A model generated the notes under the pieces. That model saw nothing but the letters and a program-made list of their open reading frames with translations, had not been told where the DNA came from and did no database searches. From Spongospora subterranea (Eukaryota; Endomyxa; Phytomyxea; Plasmodiophorida; Plasmodiophoridae), in the NCBI GenBank assembly GCA_900404475.1, contig OUQQ01000021.1, positions 1-64,000 of the forward strand: a stretch of 64,000 nucleotides of DNA. Reading direction: 5' to 3'. Position 1 is the stretch's first letter. Every line of letters begins with the position of its first letter. The translations under genes were made by a program, and so were the position numbers. This document shows, in pieces, positions 10,816-23,112 of this stretch.

Positions 10816-13800
10816 ATGGCGCTTCTCACACCGTTTGAGTCATTCGAGGTAAAACTCCGTGTACACATGTGCGGCTCAGCTGACTCAGCCGCGCGTGTAT
10901 CGTTTGTTACGCTGGCACTGGATATGAATCGTAACGGATGGCCCCTGGAAAACTAGCGGCGTTGCTTGGCAATGTTCAGCCCAGACAGGCAGACGACGAT
11001 ATCGTATCCCTCGTAACGGCGTGCGATTCTGCAACGCCAATCGATGTAGTTTTGCAGCAGCTAGACCGTGCGTCGTGGTATATTCACCGCATTCTGTTAT
11101 GAGACTGTGGGCCCACGACCTCGGTATAGGTCGAATGCTGTGGAAACTTTTCAACTGGAGCTAAAGCGAAAACCCGTCTTGATATGGGTAAATAAAGGCG
11201 TTTGTTCTTGCTTAAAGTCCTATTCACAAATCGTGAGCCAAAAATTTCTCATGGAAATCTGTCGTGACCTTGAAAGCTGCTCAGAGGTGGGCTGTTTATC
11301 AGAACATTCTGATAATGTTTTGAAACGCCAATCTCACATAGATAGCATCGATCGCTAGAAAGGTCTTACCGGCATCAGTGGGCACCGCGTTCAATAACGA
11401 CCTGCTCTACCGTTTATTACGTAGCCAGGACGCCGATTATCTTGACGATCGTCCTGGCGGAATGACTTCGGTTATGAATATCCTGGTTGGCTGCCACTCC
11501 GAGGCACAACTGGCCGACATTCTTGGATTGCTATTACGTACATCAGATCACTTGAACATGACGGCAGTAAACGCGATATGCTCTCATGCTCCCCCAAAAT
11601 CATCATTATCCGGTAATTTTGGCCCGTTGGCGATCGGGTTTTTGTTTTAACCCAGAACCAGATGTCCTGCAGGAGCTGGTCCAATCCATCATATCTGAGG
11701 CGTGCAGCGATATGAACATCGATCAAGCAATAGGTGCGCCTGATGCATTCTCTATCTGTATTTTTCATGAATCATCTGTTTCAGGTGGAATGCGTCTTGC
11801 TCAGGCTCTATCGTATTCGCACGCTAGTTCGCCAAAGCATTGTCGGCCTTTCCAATATTCAATGTGGGTCCAAAAGCATGTCGGTGAATCCAGATTGATG
11901 ACTCCATTTACGCCCATCTCATCAAATGGGTCCAGATCCTAAACCCAATGCTGTCCCTGAACGTGAACGCTGATAAGCAATATCGCTGTATCCTCAAAGC
12001 AATTATCAAGTATCCAAATATTGCCAATCCTTGTATGTATCAATTATCTGATAGGTTTCCACATAGATCCAAATCTACGGATTCGGACGACATTATCGCT
12101 GTTCACAGCTCGGCCGTACTCCGGTTGAAAAATCATCGTGATCTGTGTTCAGCTTATTTGGCCAGCGATAGCTCGACGTCGACGGATTCACGTTTTGCGG
12201 AAAATGACATCCAGATGGATTTGAACAGTGATTCTGTCATGTCAAGTGATCCGTTACAGATTGATACGCTGTTCCAAACATCGATCGATAACTGCGACGA
12301 CGTCTTGAAACGGGCGTTTGACACGTTCTTGCAGTATTTCATCAGGCAAATTCGGGATGATGCTATTTCCGGCGATCCGAAAGATTGTATCCTATGGGTC
12401 GTGCGTTTCTGCCAAGCTCTGGAAGCCTCCCCAACGCTGCACGATGTGGCTCGTACAATACTGCTCGCTCTCTTACGCTCTAAGCGAAATTCTGTCGAAC
12501 TCGCAGCGTTGGCAACCATGGTATGTACAGGTTGTTCCATATCATCAGAAGGGTCCGTTTTTCTGGACTTGATCGAGGGTTGGCCTTTTTCGGGCTGCGA
12601 CGATGGCATCTTCGAATTCGCTGTCGCATTCTTCCGCGTTCAACCTGCAATTATATCGATTGTTTCCGCGATTCCGTCGCTCTACTTAAGCAGTGACGTC
12701 GTATACGAACGAAATTACTCTAACCGGTTTGTGGGCGCCGTGTTCTACTTCATCGATCGACATGATGGCATTCATCGTCATGGTAATTGCAGAACTAGAT
12801 CATGCGGTTTACTGTTGGAGTTGAAGCAGCTGGTGGCCAAAACCGCCCCGCGAGTATTCATTCCGTCCACGTGCGCTCGTGACGTGATCGCGATCGAATT
12901 CCAGCAAGACGACGTCGCGCTGGACTGGCTATGGCGTTATATCCGCATGCAATATCACCCAACCGAGTTCGCACCCGCTCTCAAAGATTATCTCACCAGT
13001 GTCATCGTCAACGCCAACAGTGGATCCCCATTTCCAACGTCGCTCAACTCTGTATTGCGCACGTACCGAGAATTTTGCCCAGAAATGGAATTGGAATCGC
13101 TCTTCGAGTCGCTTTGTCTTCCCTCGGCCAACGCCTCGGAGTCGCTATCGACCCTTTTACAGCTGCTGCAAGCAACGCCAGGAGAATTATCAATGCACTT
13201 TTGTGAATCCGTGATAATTCGCGCCATCGAATCGTCAAACGACAGCGTATCTCGTATGGTTCCGTCATTATATCGCCAGATATCGTGGCTTTTCGAGCGT
13301 CAACCGCAATACCCTGTGGCCGATTGGAGGATTCGAGCCATAATCAACGCCTGCAAGGACGGTGCTGGGAACGATGATGTGGCCCATAACCCACAGGAGC
13401 TGGCGCTGAGCGTCGCTTGCAAAGTGTCGCTATCGCCAAGCTCCCTCGTCCCGATTCTCGCCAGTATCAACCTTCCACAGCAACCTGTTCTGGCCCAGCA
13501 GCTGCTCTCTCGGTTCATCCTAGATGACAATCTCAAAGCTTGCGCCGAGATCTGCCGAATTCTAGGAAATCCTTCTGTTTTATGTACGATATGGCCAGAT
13601 GGCAACTGTGAGTGGAAGATTAGCAGAACGATGGTCGCCATAACACTTTCCTGCCCCCAAACGATCACCTTCGCTCAGATCAACTCTCAATTCGGCGCCA
13701 CTCTTTTCTCCCACTATGCTAGATTCCTATCCGACATGGCGATGGCTTCCGCCGACGACCTAAACCTAGCGTATTCAGCTCGGTCTATGATCAAAACCCT

Positions 13801-13915
13801 CATGAAGCAACCGAACATTTCGATTCCTTCAGAAATCGCCCGTCTTCTTTCCAGCATGATCGGAGTGCAGATTTCTCCCAGAGCCAATAAACCACTCCAT
13901 ATCAGGACGTTTTGA
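10816..13915 (+). CDS. large helical (HEAT/ARM-like) protein, family not recognised
   Basis: MALLTPFESFE starts at 10816. Short exons follow (QPRQADDDIVSLVTACDSAT, RLWAHDLGIGRMLWKLFN, AQLADILGLLLRTSDHLNM, EPDVLQELVQSIISEACSDM), and a 53-base intron leads into one uninterrupted frame of about 650 codons from 11935 to 13915. The long exon is rich in amphipathic helices (CILWVVRFCQALEASPTLHD, LVPILASINLPQQPVLAQQL) and Ser/Asp-rich loops and looks like an alpha-solenoid. I compared it mentally with the Integrator subunit INTS5 and with FANCI because of helix pattern and a W..DLG-like block, but saw no convincing collinearity. The contrast between tiny 5' exons and a single giant 3' exon is typical of this window's poorly conserved genes. 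Confidence 0.7.
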
Positions 13916-14098
13916 ATCTGGTCATTCCTAAACAATGATCGTTTCCTTGAGTTGAATTATATGGATTGCCGCCTTGATATTCATGTCCGTACTATAGCTG
14001 TTGCCATGTTCGTACGGCAACGTCCAATATAAATTTTCACTGTTCATCTGTTTGGTTATGGGCCCAGATCGCTATTACTAAAAAACAACTCAGAAATG

Positions 14099-14972
14099 GT
14101 AAACGCCGAGAGGTTGTTGGGAAAGCTCTCACAGCTTCAAGGGAACAGCGACTTCATTCATTGACAACGCCAGCTTACATTGGCGTTCGAGGCCAATGGT
14201 CTGGAAGGCCACTTGGCAACCAAGCCCGACTCATCGTGCTCGGACCAAATCAAGCAAGGCAAAGCCGCTAGAGGCTGATAATCCCCTCGGACCCGTCTAT
14301 TTGGACGGTGCTCTCGGAAAGAACACAACGTTCGAATCCTACCAGTTCGTGGTTTTCCGACACTTTTCCAGCGGGACTCACCACGTACTGGTAGGCGTCG
14401 AACGTTGTTTTCTTATCAAGAGCCTCCGTCTTGCTGGATCTGGTCCGAGCACGATGAGTCGGGCTTGGCTGCCAAGTGTCCTTAGACGATGGCGTCTTTA
14501 TTCTTACTGTTTCTGTTCATTGATCCGATGTTTTTACCCTTGATGTTCAGGGTCGCGTGGCGTTCCTGTATATCTACAACCGGTCGTGCCCCCTGTTTTG
14601 AGTCATTGCCATAACATGATTCAGATCCCGATTATTATAATATATGTCATCGTCGAGCTAATCGGGGCTCAGAAAGATGACGAACCAAGGGAAAAGACAG
14701 CCTTGGCGAATTACGTCATCACCGTCAGCGCCTTCATCATCGTCGCTGGATTTTTCGTGATGCTGATTTTTCGGTTCCGTCGGCGACGTCTCGCCGAATT
14801 GCAGAGAGAGACGTCCACAATCACCGAAGAGAATCAAACGGGTTCTTTAACATCGGTCACGTTCGGGCAATTTCACAAGCTCGGTCTACCAGGGCGGTTC
14901 TTGTCGCGCGAAACCAGAAGTAGCCAAGCCAACGCCAAACTGGACCAGGTTGATCCGGCTCTAATGCTTTAA
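14099..14972 (+). CDS. single-pass membrane protein, family not recognised (5' end uncertain)
   Basis: The supported part runs from about 14170. It reads NPLGPVYLDGALGKNTTFES, QFVVFRHFSSGTHHVL, then after an intron EPPSCWIWSEHDESGL and GRVAFLYIYN, with an N-glycosylation sequon (NTT). A final exon (14640-14972) holds TALANYVITVSAFIIVAG FFVMLIFRF, a clear transmembrane helix followed by RRRR as stop-transfer. A cytoplasmic tail of about 55 residues ends QVDPALML. This suggests a type I membrane protein with an extracellular beta-rich domain. The ATG at 14099 opens a frame that does not join cleanly, so the signal peptide was not identified. Confidence 0.5.
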
Positions 14973-15089
14973 AGCCGAAACCAATACTTATACATAACAT
15001 TGTTATGATTGTCTGGGTGCGAATAACGTTGACCTTGGGGCCGCACAGAAGACGGCTGACACGAATTGTGATTGCATTTGATGGGCAAA

Positions 15090-15710
15090 TCAGATTGCCA
15101 ACGCATCTGTCAGCTGCACTGTGTAGAGTACAGGACATGACAAACCACTCCAACCTTTGGTGTCACGAGAAAACAGCTGCCGATCAACAAACGGTAAATT
15201 ATCGTGTCCGTTACGGCTTGGGAAAGAAAACGCAGAAAACACTATTTGGTGTCGGGGTAATGATGGTTGCTTCAAACGCAGTACACGTCGAAGACATATC
15301 AGAAAATTATTCGCTAGTGGAGGCGGGAACAGCAGGCAAGGTCGTCGTAGAGGATTTATGGGAATCGAGGTCAACACAATAAACGCGTGTTTGACCGTGT
15401 TTGCAGGGTTTGGCATTGAATTTTCGGGCGCTCGTCTTGAGAGGTATGAACACACCACGACGCTTGTCTTTGAGGAGTGAAAAACAGTCACGATGGTCAT
15501 GGCGTCCGCGCTACCGTCAATCCGCACAACGCCTAGAGATGTTGGATCGAGACCCGGTTGTAGGGTGATGCGATAGTCATGGTCCCACGAGATGTTAATG
15601 TCATGAGCGGAAAACCGCAAGCGATTCCTGCGACGGTTTTCACAGCGTAATTCAAGTAGGAGTATATGACATATGTTTGCTGATACGACGTGGTCGTTGG
15701 CAACTCTCAT
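15090..15710 (-). CDS. hypothetical protein (single open frame or multi-exon gene)
   Basis: A 206-codon minus-strand frame opens with ATG at 15710 and contains FSAHDINISWDHDYRITLQP and SLGVVRIDGSADAMTIVTVF, which look like beta-sheet. Downstream the frame becomes Pro/Arg-rich, and another frame (RRGVFIPLKTSA, HGQTRVYCVDLDSHKS) looks at least as protein-like, so a short intron near 15480 is possible. A competing plus-strand frame exists at 15005-15382. No family is recognised. Confidence 0.35.
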   Translation of the reverse strand: MRVANDHVVSANICHILLLELRCENRRRNRLRFSAHDINISWDHDYRITLQPGLDPTSLGVVRIDGSADAMTIVTVFHSSKTSVVVCSYLSRRAPENSMPNPANTVKHAFIVLTSIPINPLRRPCLLFPPPLANNFLICLRRVLRLKQPSLPRHQIVFSAFSFPSRNGHDNLPFVDRQLFSRDTKGWSGLSCPVLYTVQLTDALAI

Positions 15711-16160
15711 CGTTCAATGCTAACGAGATATTCTATCGGTTCGCAATAAGCACATTATTATTTTGTTTTCAACTGTTTGCCCCAATGTGGGAAATATCTG
15801 GCAGTTTCTTTGGAGAGCAACAACGAAGAATTTGCATTTTCTGCTATCGACACAAACATGCATTATCGGATCCACTAGCGGGGACTCACACATTGCCCTT
15901 TTGTCCACATTTGACAGGAGTTGAATGCGTATGCAAACGAATGTTGTATTCTACAGTACTGTTTACAGAGAACGATGTACAGAGAACGATGTCGTCTTGC
16001 ACCGTACATAGCTGTTAAGACTATAAACGGAGCTAGTTTGTGTTTTTTTTTGGACCCGATAATCCGCTTTACGATCTTGGGCTCCAATTCTGTTGCCAAC
16101 AGTAATTGTGCTGTAAAAAGTTCTGGCTCTTTGTCTTGATCAGCACTGGGCAATTGCGAA

Positions 16161-16983
16161 ATGACTCAGGACATCTCAGCACGTGGTAACAACATCAAGT
16201 TGGCGTCGAACTCACTCAGGATCGCACTTCCTCTGGTGAAAAGGGCAATAATCCAGGTGTGGCGCACTAATCGCGGCGTGCAGTACATGAGTGGACTGGA
16301 TCACGTCTGGATGACATGCCCAGATATGCGGTTACCGCCTGACACCAGTTGTATCGGTGTAGTAGTAGTGTTGACAGGAGGACCCAACGTTACGATAAGT
16401 GGGTACAGGTAATCGGCATGACCCGACCCGCTTCTCATACAATAATGGATGGTCTTGATGATGATCAGATCAATACCATGATCGAACAAGATCTTGATAA
16501 ACTGGTCCTGCCTCTGCCGATCGTCCACAACTGAGGCCCTTACCGAATTGTGCTGTAGAATGAAGTGTCGCAGCAGTTGTCGACCCCGTTGAACTGCGGA
16601 TTTGCTGCTGAAGCGGAAAGAGAAGATACCCTTGGCAGTAAATTGAGGCTGGCTCTGATTGACTGGAGAAATGGTCCAAGAATGCACCCAGTGGCTGCCG
16701 ATCTACTCAAGGTCTGGTTGTGCTTAAAGGATTTGGAATGCGTCGACAAGTACACATTCGCCCATCAAAAAGTTATGTGTAGGTGATGCGGGAACATGGA
16801 TTTCTGCAAAATTGGAGTGCTCGCGAGACGGCCAATGCCGAGCGTAAGCTTCGTTTACTGCTGAGGCGAATTCCTGCAGAGAGTACCCAGGTCAAAACCA
16901 TTAAGCTTTCATTGACGACACTATGAATGCTGACATTTTTTCAGCCACAAAATAAGCGTAAAAAGCGGCGTCGACGATCATAG
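16161..16983 (+). CDS. small nuclear-type basic-tailed protein, family not recognised
   Basis: Exons join as MTQDISARGNNIKLASNSLR, then YDKWVQVIGMTRPASHTIMD and GLDDDQINTMIEQDLDKLVL. A 36-base intron (gtccac...gtag, near 16526-16561) precedes NEVSQQLSTPLNCGFAAEAE, LRLALIDWRNGPRMHPVAAD and LECVDKYTFAHQKVM. Next come REHGFLQNWSARETANAERK and LRLLLRRIPAESTQ, and after a last intron PQNKRKKRRRRS before the stop at 16981-16983. The helical body and terminal basic cluster (a plausible bipartite nuclear localisation signal) suggest a nuclear protein. The first exon may belong elsewhere. The stop is 47 bases from the convergent dehydrogenase stop. Confidence 0.55.
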
Positions 16984-17030
16984 CCTTAACTTTATACTAT
17001 ATTTATAACATCATAGTTTTGTGCCACTAA

Positions 17031-18060
17031 TCAACGAATTTTGCGAGTGTCGCCCTCCCCGCCTCCAAATCTTTTATACCCTTCGATGGCAATACCAGTT
17101 GTTGCTGCTGCCAGTACACCAAGGCCAATGGCAATTCCTACGCCATGGTGATGCCTTCTCTTGATGGCTCTCGAGCTGATATCATTATCGGGGCGAAGCT
17201 TATCAAAAAGATCATCCCACGCTTCGGCCCCACTTGTTTTGCCGCTTATCTCAAACGTAGATCGGGTTGTTTTCTCAGGACGTTCAATCGCCTCCGAGAT
17301 AATTCCGGCTAGTATGCCAAGTTCTATTTTGTTCGATTTCCAAAGCGGCAATGGGTGTTGATGAAAGGAAACTTCAGACGGAGCGTTGCTTGCCTTGTCA
17401 TCACCTTGGGTGACGTTATGCGGACGGATAATTGTGTAATCGATCCCGCTTTCTAAATTGTAAAATTTAGCAATCTGATTTGCCCAGGAACTATGCTCTA
17501 CCTTTAACCAAGTGTTCGCCAAGCTCTTTCCAGTAAAAAATACCATTATTCATCAAGTTTTTGTAGATGGTGCTCGGAAGCATTGGCCGAGCAACTACCA
17601 CATTTGTTCAATTTTGATCCTGCACATAACAATTGCAATGATTACCTTCAGGTGGTGATACCATGATAACTCTTTGAAGTGTGGGTGACGTTTTTATCGC
17701 TTCGACCAGATTTCTGATACCGTAATAGTCGACCGACTTCGACGTGTCGGGGGAGCTTGCTAAACCGAACATGTTGGATAGGGAGAAAGCCGAGCGAGGT
17801 CCAGCACACCACACTGCTATGTCTACGCCGTCGAGCGCTTTGAAGATGTCCTTTGCACCCAGATTAGTGGTAAGGCAGACTTTGACACGCCCTTGGGCTA
17901 TATCACTCTCCCATAATCGCTCAGCTTTCAATCGGTTTCGAACAAGGATTACGATCTTATAGTTAGGGAAGCGACTCAATAGATACGTGGTAAGGGCTGA
18001 TCCGATCCGTCCGGTAGCACCGACGATCAATATCGCTCGGGTCTTCTCTGTTTTCGTCAT
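17031..18060 (-). CDS. atypical (NmrA/NAD(P)-binding) short-chain dehydrogenase-like protein with C-terminal membrane segment
   Basis: ATG at 18060 opens MTKTEKTRAILIVGATGRIG, the VGATGxxG dinucleotide-binding turn of NAD(P)-binding NmrA-like proteins. YKIVILVRNRLKAERL is the strand that selects the cofactor, and DGVDIAVWCAG, DYYGIRNLVEAIKTS and LQRVIMVSPPE follow. After one intron come ARPMLPSTIYKNLMNN and, across a second (46 bases), EHSSWANQIAKFYNLESG and DYTIIRPHNV, typical of the family (DYTIIRP). The C-terminal exon adds an unusual end: basic KRRHHH followed by VGIAIGLGVLAAATTGIAIE, a Gly/Ala-rich hydrophobic helix, so the enzyme may be membrane-tethered. Substrate is unknown. Confidence 0.82.
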
Positions 18061-18344
18061 GATTGCTCACAATGTTTGGTGCACTGACGCATCGGCAATC
18101 AAATCGTTGAATAACGGAGAAATTAGATCGGATACGGAACCAATAGCAGCCATACAAGTATAATCTTAGCAAAAATCACAAAATGAAAACAGTCCAGATC
18201 TATGGCACTTAATCAGAAAGCGATAACGCTTTTCGGCTTCGACTGCTGTTCAATTTGTCATTTGTGGTCGCATGTCGCTAAAGCGCTTTTTTTAATGAAA
18301 CACTTGCAATTATGTACATGGAAAGGATTCAAAATTGCATGTCG

Positions 18345-20086
18345 TCAGACCGCAGATCTCCCCTTCATTATGTGGATTCGGTTTAACAGCTGTTGGATTG
18401 GGAGGTGGGCGATTAAACTGTCATCAGTGACGCCTTTCGAAGACAATATATCCAATAAGCGCTTCGGCGACGCTATGTGATCCCACAAAAAAGCGACCGA
18501 ATCGGGTTTCAGAGGATCTATGGCAACAGCCATTTGCGGACGGTATGGCCAGATGGCGTAATTGGATCGGTGCACGTCATACCAGAATGCCCACCAAAGA
18601 AACTTGTGAGGCTGATAGTCTTTGAGAATGCCGATCACGTGCAGCAGATCATAAACCGCATTCGACTGGTCACTGATGAGCATGTCATAGATGGGACATT
18701 CGCGGCGATATCCAGACAGGAACTCATTCAGCTGATGATGGTCAAGTTCAAAATCGTGATACACCTGAATATGAACTGAGAAGGAACAGGTTAGCTCGGG
18801 CCAGAAGCGTTGAAATGGGAGATATACATTCAAAGGGTAAGGACAGTTGCCTTTCTTGAAAATGCATATAAGTTTCTTTCCGTAATGTCGCTAAAGCTTG
18901 TTCTAAAACGGCAACGCGCACGTCATCGACTTGGGAGCATATCGCGTCCAGATACTCGTTCGCTTCCTCCTTGTTGGACAGCTGCAAAGTAATCACGTTG
19001 GACGCACGTCTATGCAACAAGCACGAGGGCGAGAATCGCCATGGATCTGAGCCCATAACGAGGCGGCATGTGAATCCACGAGAGACGCCAACGCATTTAC
19101 ATGTTGGCGAATCTACCAAACAGCACGTGTTTTGCCCGTGCACAATTTCTAGACGACAGGTCTTCCCGTTCACGAATATTTTTCGCCCATCGAGGCTGCG
19201 AAGCTTGTTTCGCAGGCGGCGACGGGACACGATGTCAGGACGGGACAGATTCAGATCGATCAGCCTGCGAACATCGTCCACAGAGTCGCTGGCTTTCAGG
19301 TTGAACACGACCATATCGTGGCAATCGTCGAACCTGAGCGTAGCTGAGAACGGGAAGGGGATGACCTGAGAACACGTCAACAAAATATGAGCCGTCAACC
19401 CGATCGGCGATTACCTATACCTGTAAACGGCCATAATGGCTTTTCGATATCGATATGAATGGATGCGTCCCCAGGCTGGATTCAGCCGGCTCTTGAAAAG
19501 GGGGAATTATCGAGTAGAACGTCTTATCGATTCCACACCGTTCGGTCTTGCCGTGATGATGCATTGGTTCGCGTTCCGACGCACGTAGCTCGACGCCATC
19601 CACCGCTCCATCCCAGTAGACGTCGCATCCGTCTAGCTCGACCATACACTTCTCCAGCAAATAGTCGTGTTCTTCGCCCAGTCGCCGACGAACCTCAATC
19701 GCATTGCGATAGGCGTGAACGCCAACCTTGTCCTCAATCTGTTTGTTTTCCAAATGCCTATCCCATACATTGCGGTTGGACAGGCTCTTTCGACGGCACA
19801 TTCCGACTTCGCGAGGATCGAACACGACATCGTCTGAATCGGTCATGGATTCTAGCTCCTGGTCGAGATAATGGTGTGAGTGTTTCGGTGATCCGAAGTA
19901 AACGTCCTCATGGCGATCGGTCTTGCTCTCGTTAGTCCCAAACCTGGACTGAATATACCCATCCCACGTCTCTTGCCAGAGCTGCTTTAGGATCTTACCG
20001 CGCTGCTCGTGAATGGACAGATCGTTATCCAGAATGCGGCGCATCGATTGGGAGGTTTGTAGAATTGGCGAATAGTTCAGTGTCAT
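18345..20086 (-). CDS. hypothetical protein, three exons, family not recognised
   Basis: ATG at 20086 (MTLNYSPILQTSQSMRRILD) opens a 220-codon acidic and helical exon with EQRGKILKQLWQETWDGYIQ and LENKQIEDKVGVHAYRNAIE. An intron of about 54 bases near 19420 leads to VIPFPFSATLRFDDCHDM and SDSVDDVRRLIDLNLSRPDI, and then a Cys-containing stretch (VDSPTCKCVGVSRGFTC). A second intron near 18800 leads to DHHQLNEFLSGYRRECPIYD, DQSNAVYDLLHVIGILKDYQ, FLWWAFWYDVHRSNYAIWP and VAIDPLKPDSVAFLWDHI. The FDDCHDM/VDDVRRLI region resembles a ubiquitin-like or DIX-type fold only in pattern. Function is unknown. Codon choice (CGA, GAC, TCG) matches the other intron-poor genes here. Confidence 0.65.
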
Positions 20087-20874
20087 TTCAGATTAAGCTG
20101 TTGAGACAATCAGAAACGAGATTCTGTAAAATGGGCAAAAATGAGTTTGAGGATTGCTGACAGAATCGGCGGGTTGGGAGGTAATGCACAAGATGACTCA
20201 ACTCTATTTTACAGGCAACCAAACATCAACTATCATTCAACACTCTTGAGGGTAGATCATTTTGGTTCTGTAATGCGGTGAAGAGAATTTATTGTCCATT
20301 TGACTGCCGAGGTGAACCTAGATACCGATTTACAAGCCGAGAAAAAAATGTCAAACTTCAAAAAAAGGCGTTGCCGTTTTGTACAGATATCTATATAGGG
20401 AATGAGTGATGCCAAAATCTACAGTAAAAGAATAAATTTCACGTCATTGATACTGAAATACGTGGTCTTCCGATTCTAAAACCCCAGCCCATGGGAGTGT
20501 AGAGTGATAGCAGTCGTTGAAGACCTGCCAGAACGCCATTTCCGTTGGCCATCGCAACCGTAGCGGAACCCCTCATCGCACTCTGTAACACGTAGCTGGT
20601 GCTACTGCACTATACTGATAGCGATACACACTGCACTATACTGATAGCGATACACACCACGACCCGCAGTGGATGCCGTTTCACTATAGGATATATCGAC
20701 AGCGAGTGTGAGGTGTAACACCATCCTGATCATTCTCCTAATTGGCGAAGATCACCGCTATCGGGTTGGAGATCATCACGATCGTCATCGCCTGGTCGCC
20801 AAAGCAAAACAGGCTGGGAGTGTGAGATAAAACGCGCCAGAATCAAATTCGGGAACTCCGCCGCGCCAAAGCCA
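20087..20874. other. intergenic between divergent genes, includes a 2 x 26 bp tandem repeat
   Basis: No coding frame is supported. A perfect tandem duplication with unit tgcactatactgatagcgat plus acacac lies at 20606-20657. The rest includes the 5' flanks of both neighbouring genes, whose starts face away from each other. Confidence 0.6.
20606..20657. repeat. 26-bp unit duplicated in tandem
   Basis: Two identical 26-base copies at 20606-20631 and 20632-20657, about 220 bases upstream of the kinesin start. Confidence 0.9.
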
Positions 20875-23112
20875 ATGGCTGCTGTACAGGTGATGGAAGG
20901 TGTGGATCCAGAAGTCCAACGTATTCAAGTTGGGATTCGTATCCGCCCGTTGACGGAAGCAGAAATTACAGCTGGGAAGAAATGCGCATGGTCTGTCGAT
21001 GGCCAGTCGATTACGCAAATACAGCCCATACATAAGCATCATAAAGCGAAGAACACCACCGAATTCAGGTACAGAATCAAATTGCCGCTAGTACTTGAGT
21101 CAAAGACAATTCGATTTCTTTCATCGTTTGTTGAGTAGTTCATCCAATATAATATTTTGACCTCCATTAGGTTTAAGCACGTATTCGGGCCTGATGCAAC
21201 TACCTCAACCGTTTACGAAGGTCTGGTTGCACCTATCGTTCGTGACAGTTTATTTGGAGTTAATGGCGCCATTTGTTGCTATGGTCAAACCTCAGCGGTA
21301 ATTGGATTTTTGTTAAATCAATTACTTAACGGGGTACATTTATAGTTTTTTTTCTCTTAGGGTAAGACGTATACGTGCCAAGGCAATGAGACAGAGCCTG
21401 GTATAATACCACTCGCCATCAAGAGTCTGTTCGAAGCTATCCGTCAGGTATGGGACTTGATCTTGAACCAAACCGTTTTGTTAACCACAAAAGGTTTAGG
21501 ACACCGACCGCGAATTCGTGGTGAAGCTTTCATATATTGAGATATACAATGAACATGTATTTGATCTTTTAGCGGGTGTTGAAGAAAATCTGCCTCTTCA
21601 AGAAGACAAAGAAGTAAGCTGAATTATCTTCTTTTTATATTCTGCTCTCAAACGCTTGTCAGAAAATCATAATCAAGGGCCTGATCGAAGAAGAAGTATC
21701 TTCTCAAGATCAGGCTTTTCAAATTGTGGAATTCGGACGATCGAAGAGAAAAACTAGTCAAACGAACATGAATGAGCATAGCTCTCGCTCGCACCTTATC
21801 TTCCGAATGTCAATTGAGAGTCGCGGAGCTCATGGTGAACTGCGTCTTCTTCTGCCTAAGAAACAATGATTCACTTTGTTTTACCAGATTCACCTGGGCG
21901 AGGAAAGCATCTGACATCTCAGCTAAACTTTGTTGATTTAGCTGGCTCAGGTTCCAAGGTCATTTCAGTATTTTGCGTTTGCTCATTGTCGATTCAGAAA
22001 GAATATCGCGGACTTCAGGTAATGGTGTCAATTTCAAAGAAGGCACAGCGATAAATAAGTCGCTTTTATTTCTTGGGACTGTAATTTCCGCACTTAGCAG
22101 AGGGCTGACGTAATGAGTGGGTTGTCTTCATTGTTGAGATCTAAATCTTGTTTAGCCACGCTCCATTTCGCGACAGCCGTTTGACGTTAATTCTGAAAGT
22201 ACTGTGTTCACATTTTTGAATCCACTTGTCCTGACCTGTTAAACAGAACTGCCTTGGTGGAAACTCGAGGACTGCGTTCATTCAGTGTATCGCGCCAGCG
22301 CGATCCTGTATTGACGAGTCTGTATCGACACTTCGTCTTGCCTGTAGGATCGCGAATGTGAACCTTTATGCCAGTGTATGGAGCAAATGGTGACACCGTT
22401 TAGAAATGTCTCATTATCATCTTGCCTCAGGTCAATGAAGCCTGTGAAGATGCCGAGTTGACGTCACACCAGGATGAGATTTTGATACTTCGTGAACGGC
22501 TGCAGAAGTCGGAGTTTGAAAGGGGCGACTTCAACCGCATTAATGATGATTTGAAAAGGCAAAACCGTTTGCTACAAATACAGGTATGTTGAAAGTTATC
22601 TTTATAGTCAAGCTTGACCTTTATTTGTAGGTACATCAATACAAAACACTATATATGAGGACGCAGCAAGAGTCACATGGTGAACGGAGCTCGGAGCAAG
22701 CCGACCGTTTGGTACTGCACTCCCTGATTGAGAAACCTAGCTGACAACATGTTTAGGAGGACTCTGGGCGTATTGTTCAGTTACATTCTGAAGTTGACGC
22801 CCTGAGCTTAGAGCTTGACTTGTTAAAAGCTGAGAATGTACTTCTGTCAGATAGGTTTAATATCATCATTTGCTTACGACGTTGTTGCTGATGGTTTTTA
22901 TCTCAAGCAATCGTCAACTTGGTGAAAGTCTTCGGTCCGTTGAGGCCGAGTCTTTGGAACTAAGACGTTCTGCTTTATTTCTTCCCGATCTACTATGTGC
23001 TGAAGCTCAACAGCTCCGTATTGAAGAATACGGCGATATACAACAGCTGGAAAGGGATCTCTACTCTGCATTACGGGCGGTAATTGGTTATCGATGCTCT
23101 ACAAAACTATAA
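20875..23112 (+). CDS. kinesin with N-terminal motor and coiled-coil tail (kinesin-7/CENP-E-like)
   Basis: Plus-end type motor. ATG at 20875; motor strand VGIRIRPLTEAEITAG is followed by FKHVFGPDATTSTVYEGLVA. The P-loop is restored across an intron (CYGQTSAGKTYTCQG). Then YIEIYNEHVFDLLAG, switch I NEHSSRSHLIFRMSIES and switch II DLAGSER (the E is regenerated by splicing) with ISRTSGNGVNFKEGTAINKS. The end of the motor is HAPFRDSRLTLILK and GGNSRTAFIQCIAPA. The tail is short and coiled (QDEILILRERLQKSEFERGD, LHSEVDALSLELDLLKAEN) and ends YSALRAVIGYRCSTKL. All nucleotide-pocket motifs are intact. Subfamily is inferred from the N-terminal motor and IRPL/EEN..LQEDKE context and is not certain. 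About ten introns. Confidence 0.9.

Noticed and set aside
10816..13915. Assignment of the large helical gene to FANCI or Integrator subunit 5
   Set aside because: Only helix pattern and isolated residues agree; no long block or order of motifs supports either family.
14320..14345. gttcgaatcc-like T-loop suggesting a tRNA
   Set aside because: It lies inside the coding frame of the membrane protein (encoding NTTFESYQ) and no acceptor stem or anticodon arm pairs around it.
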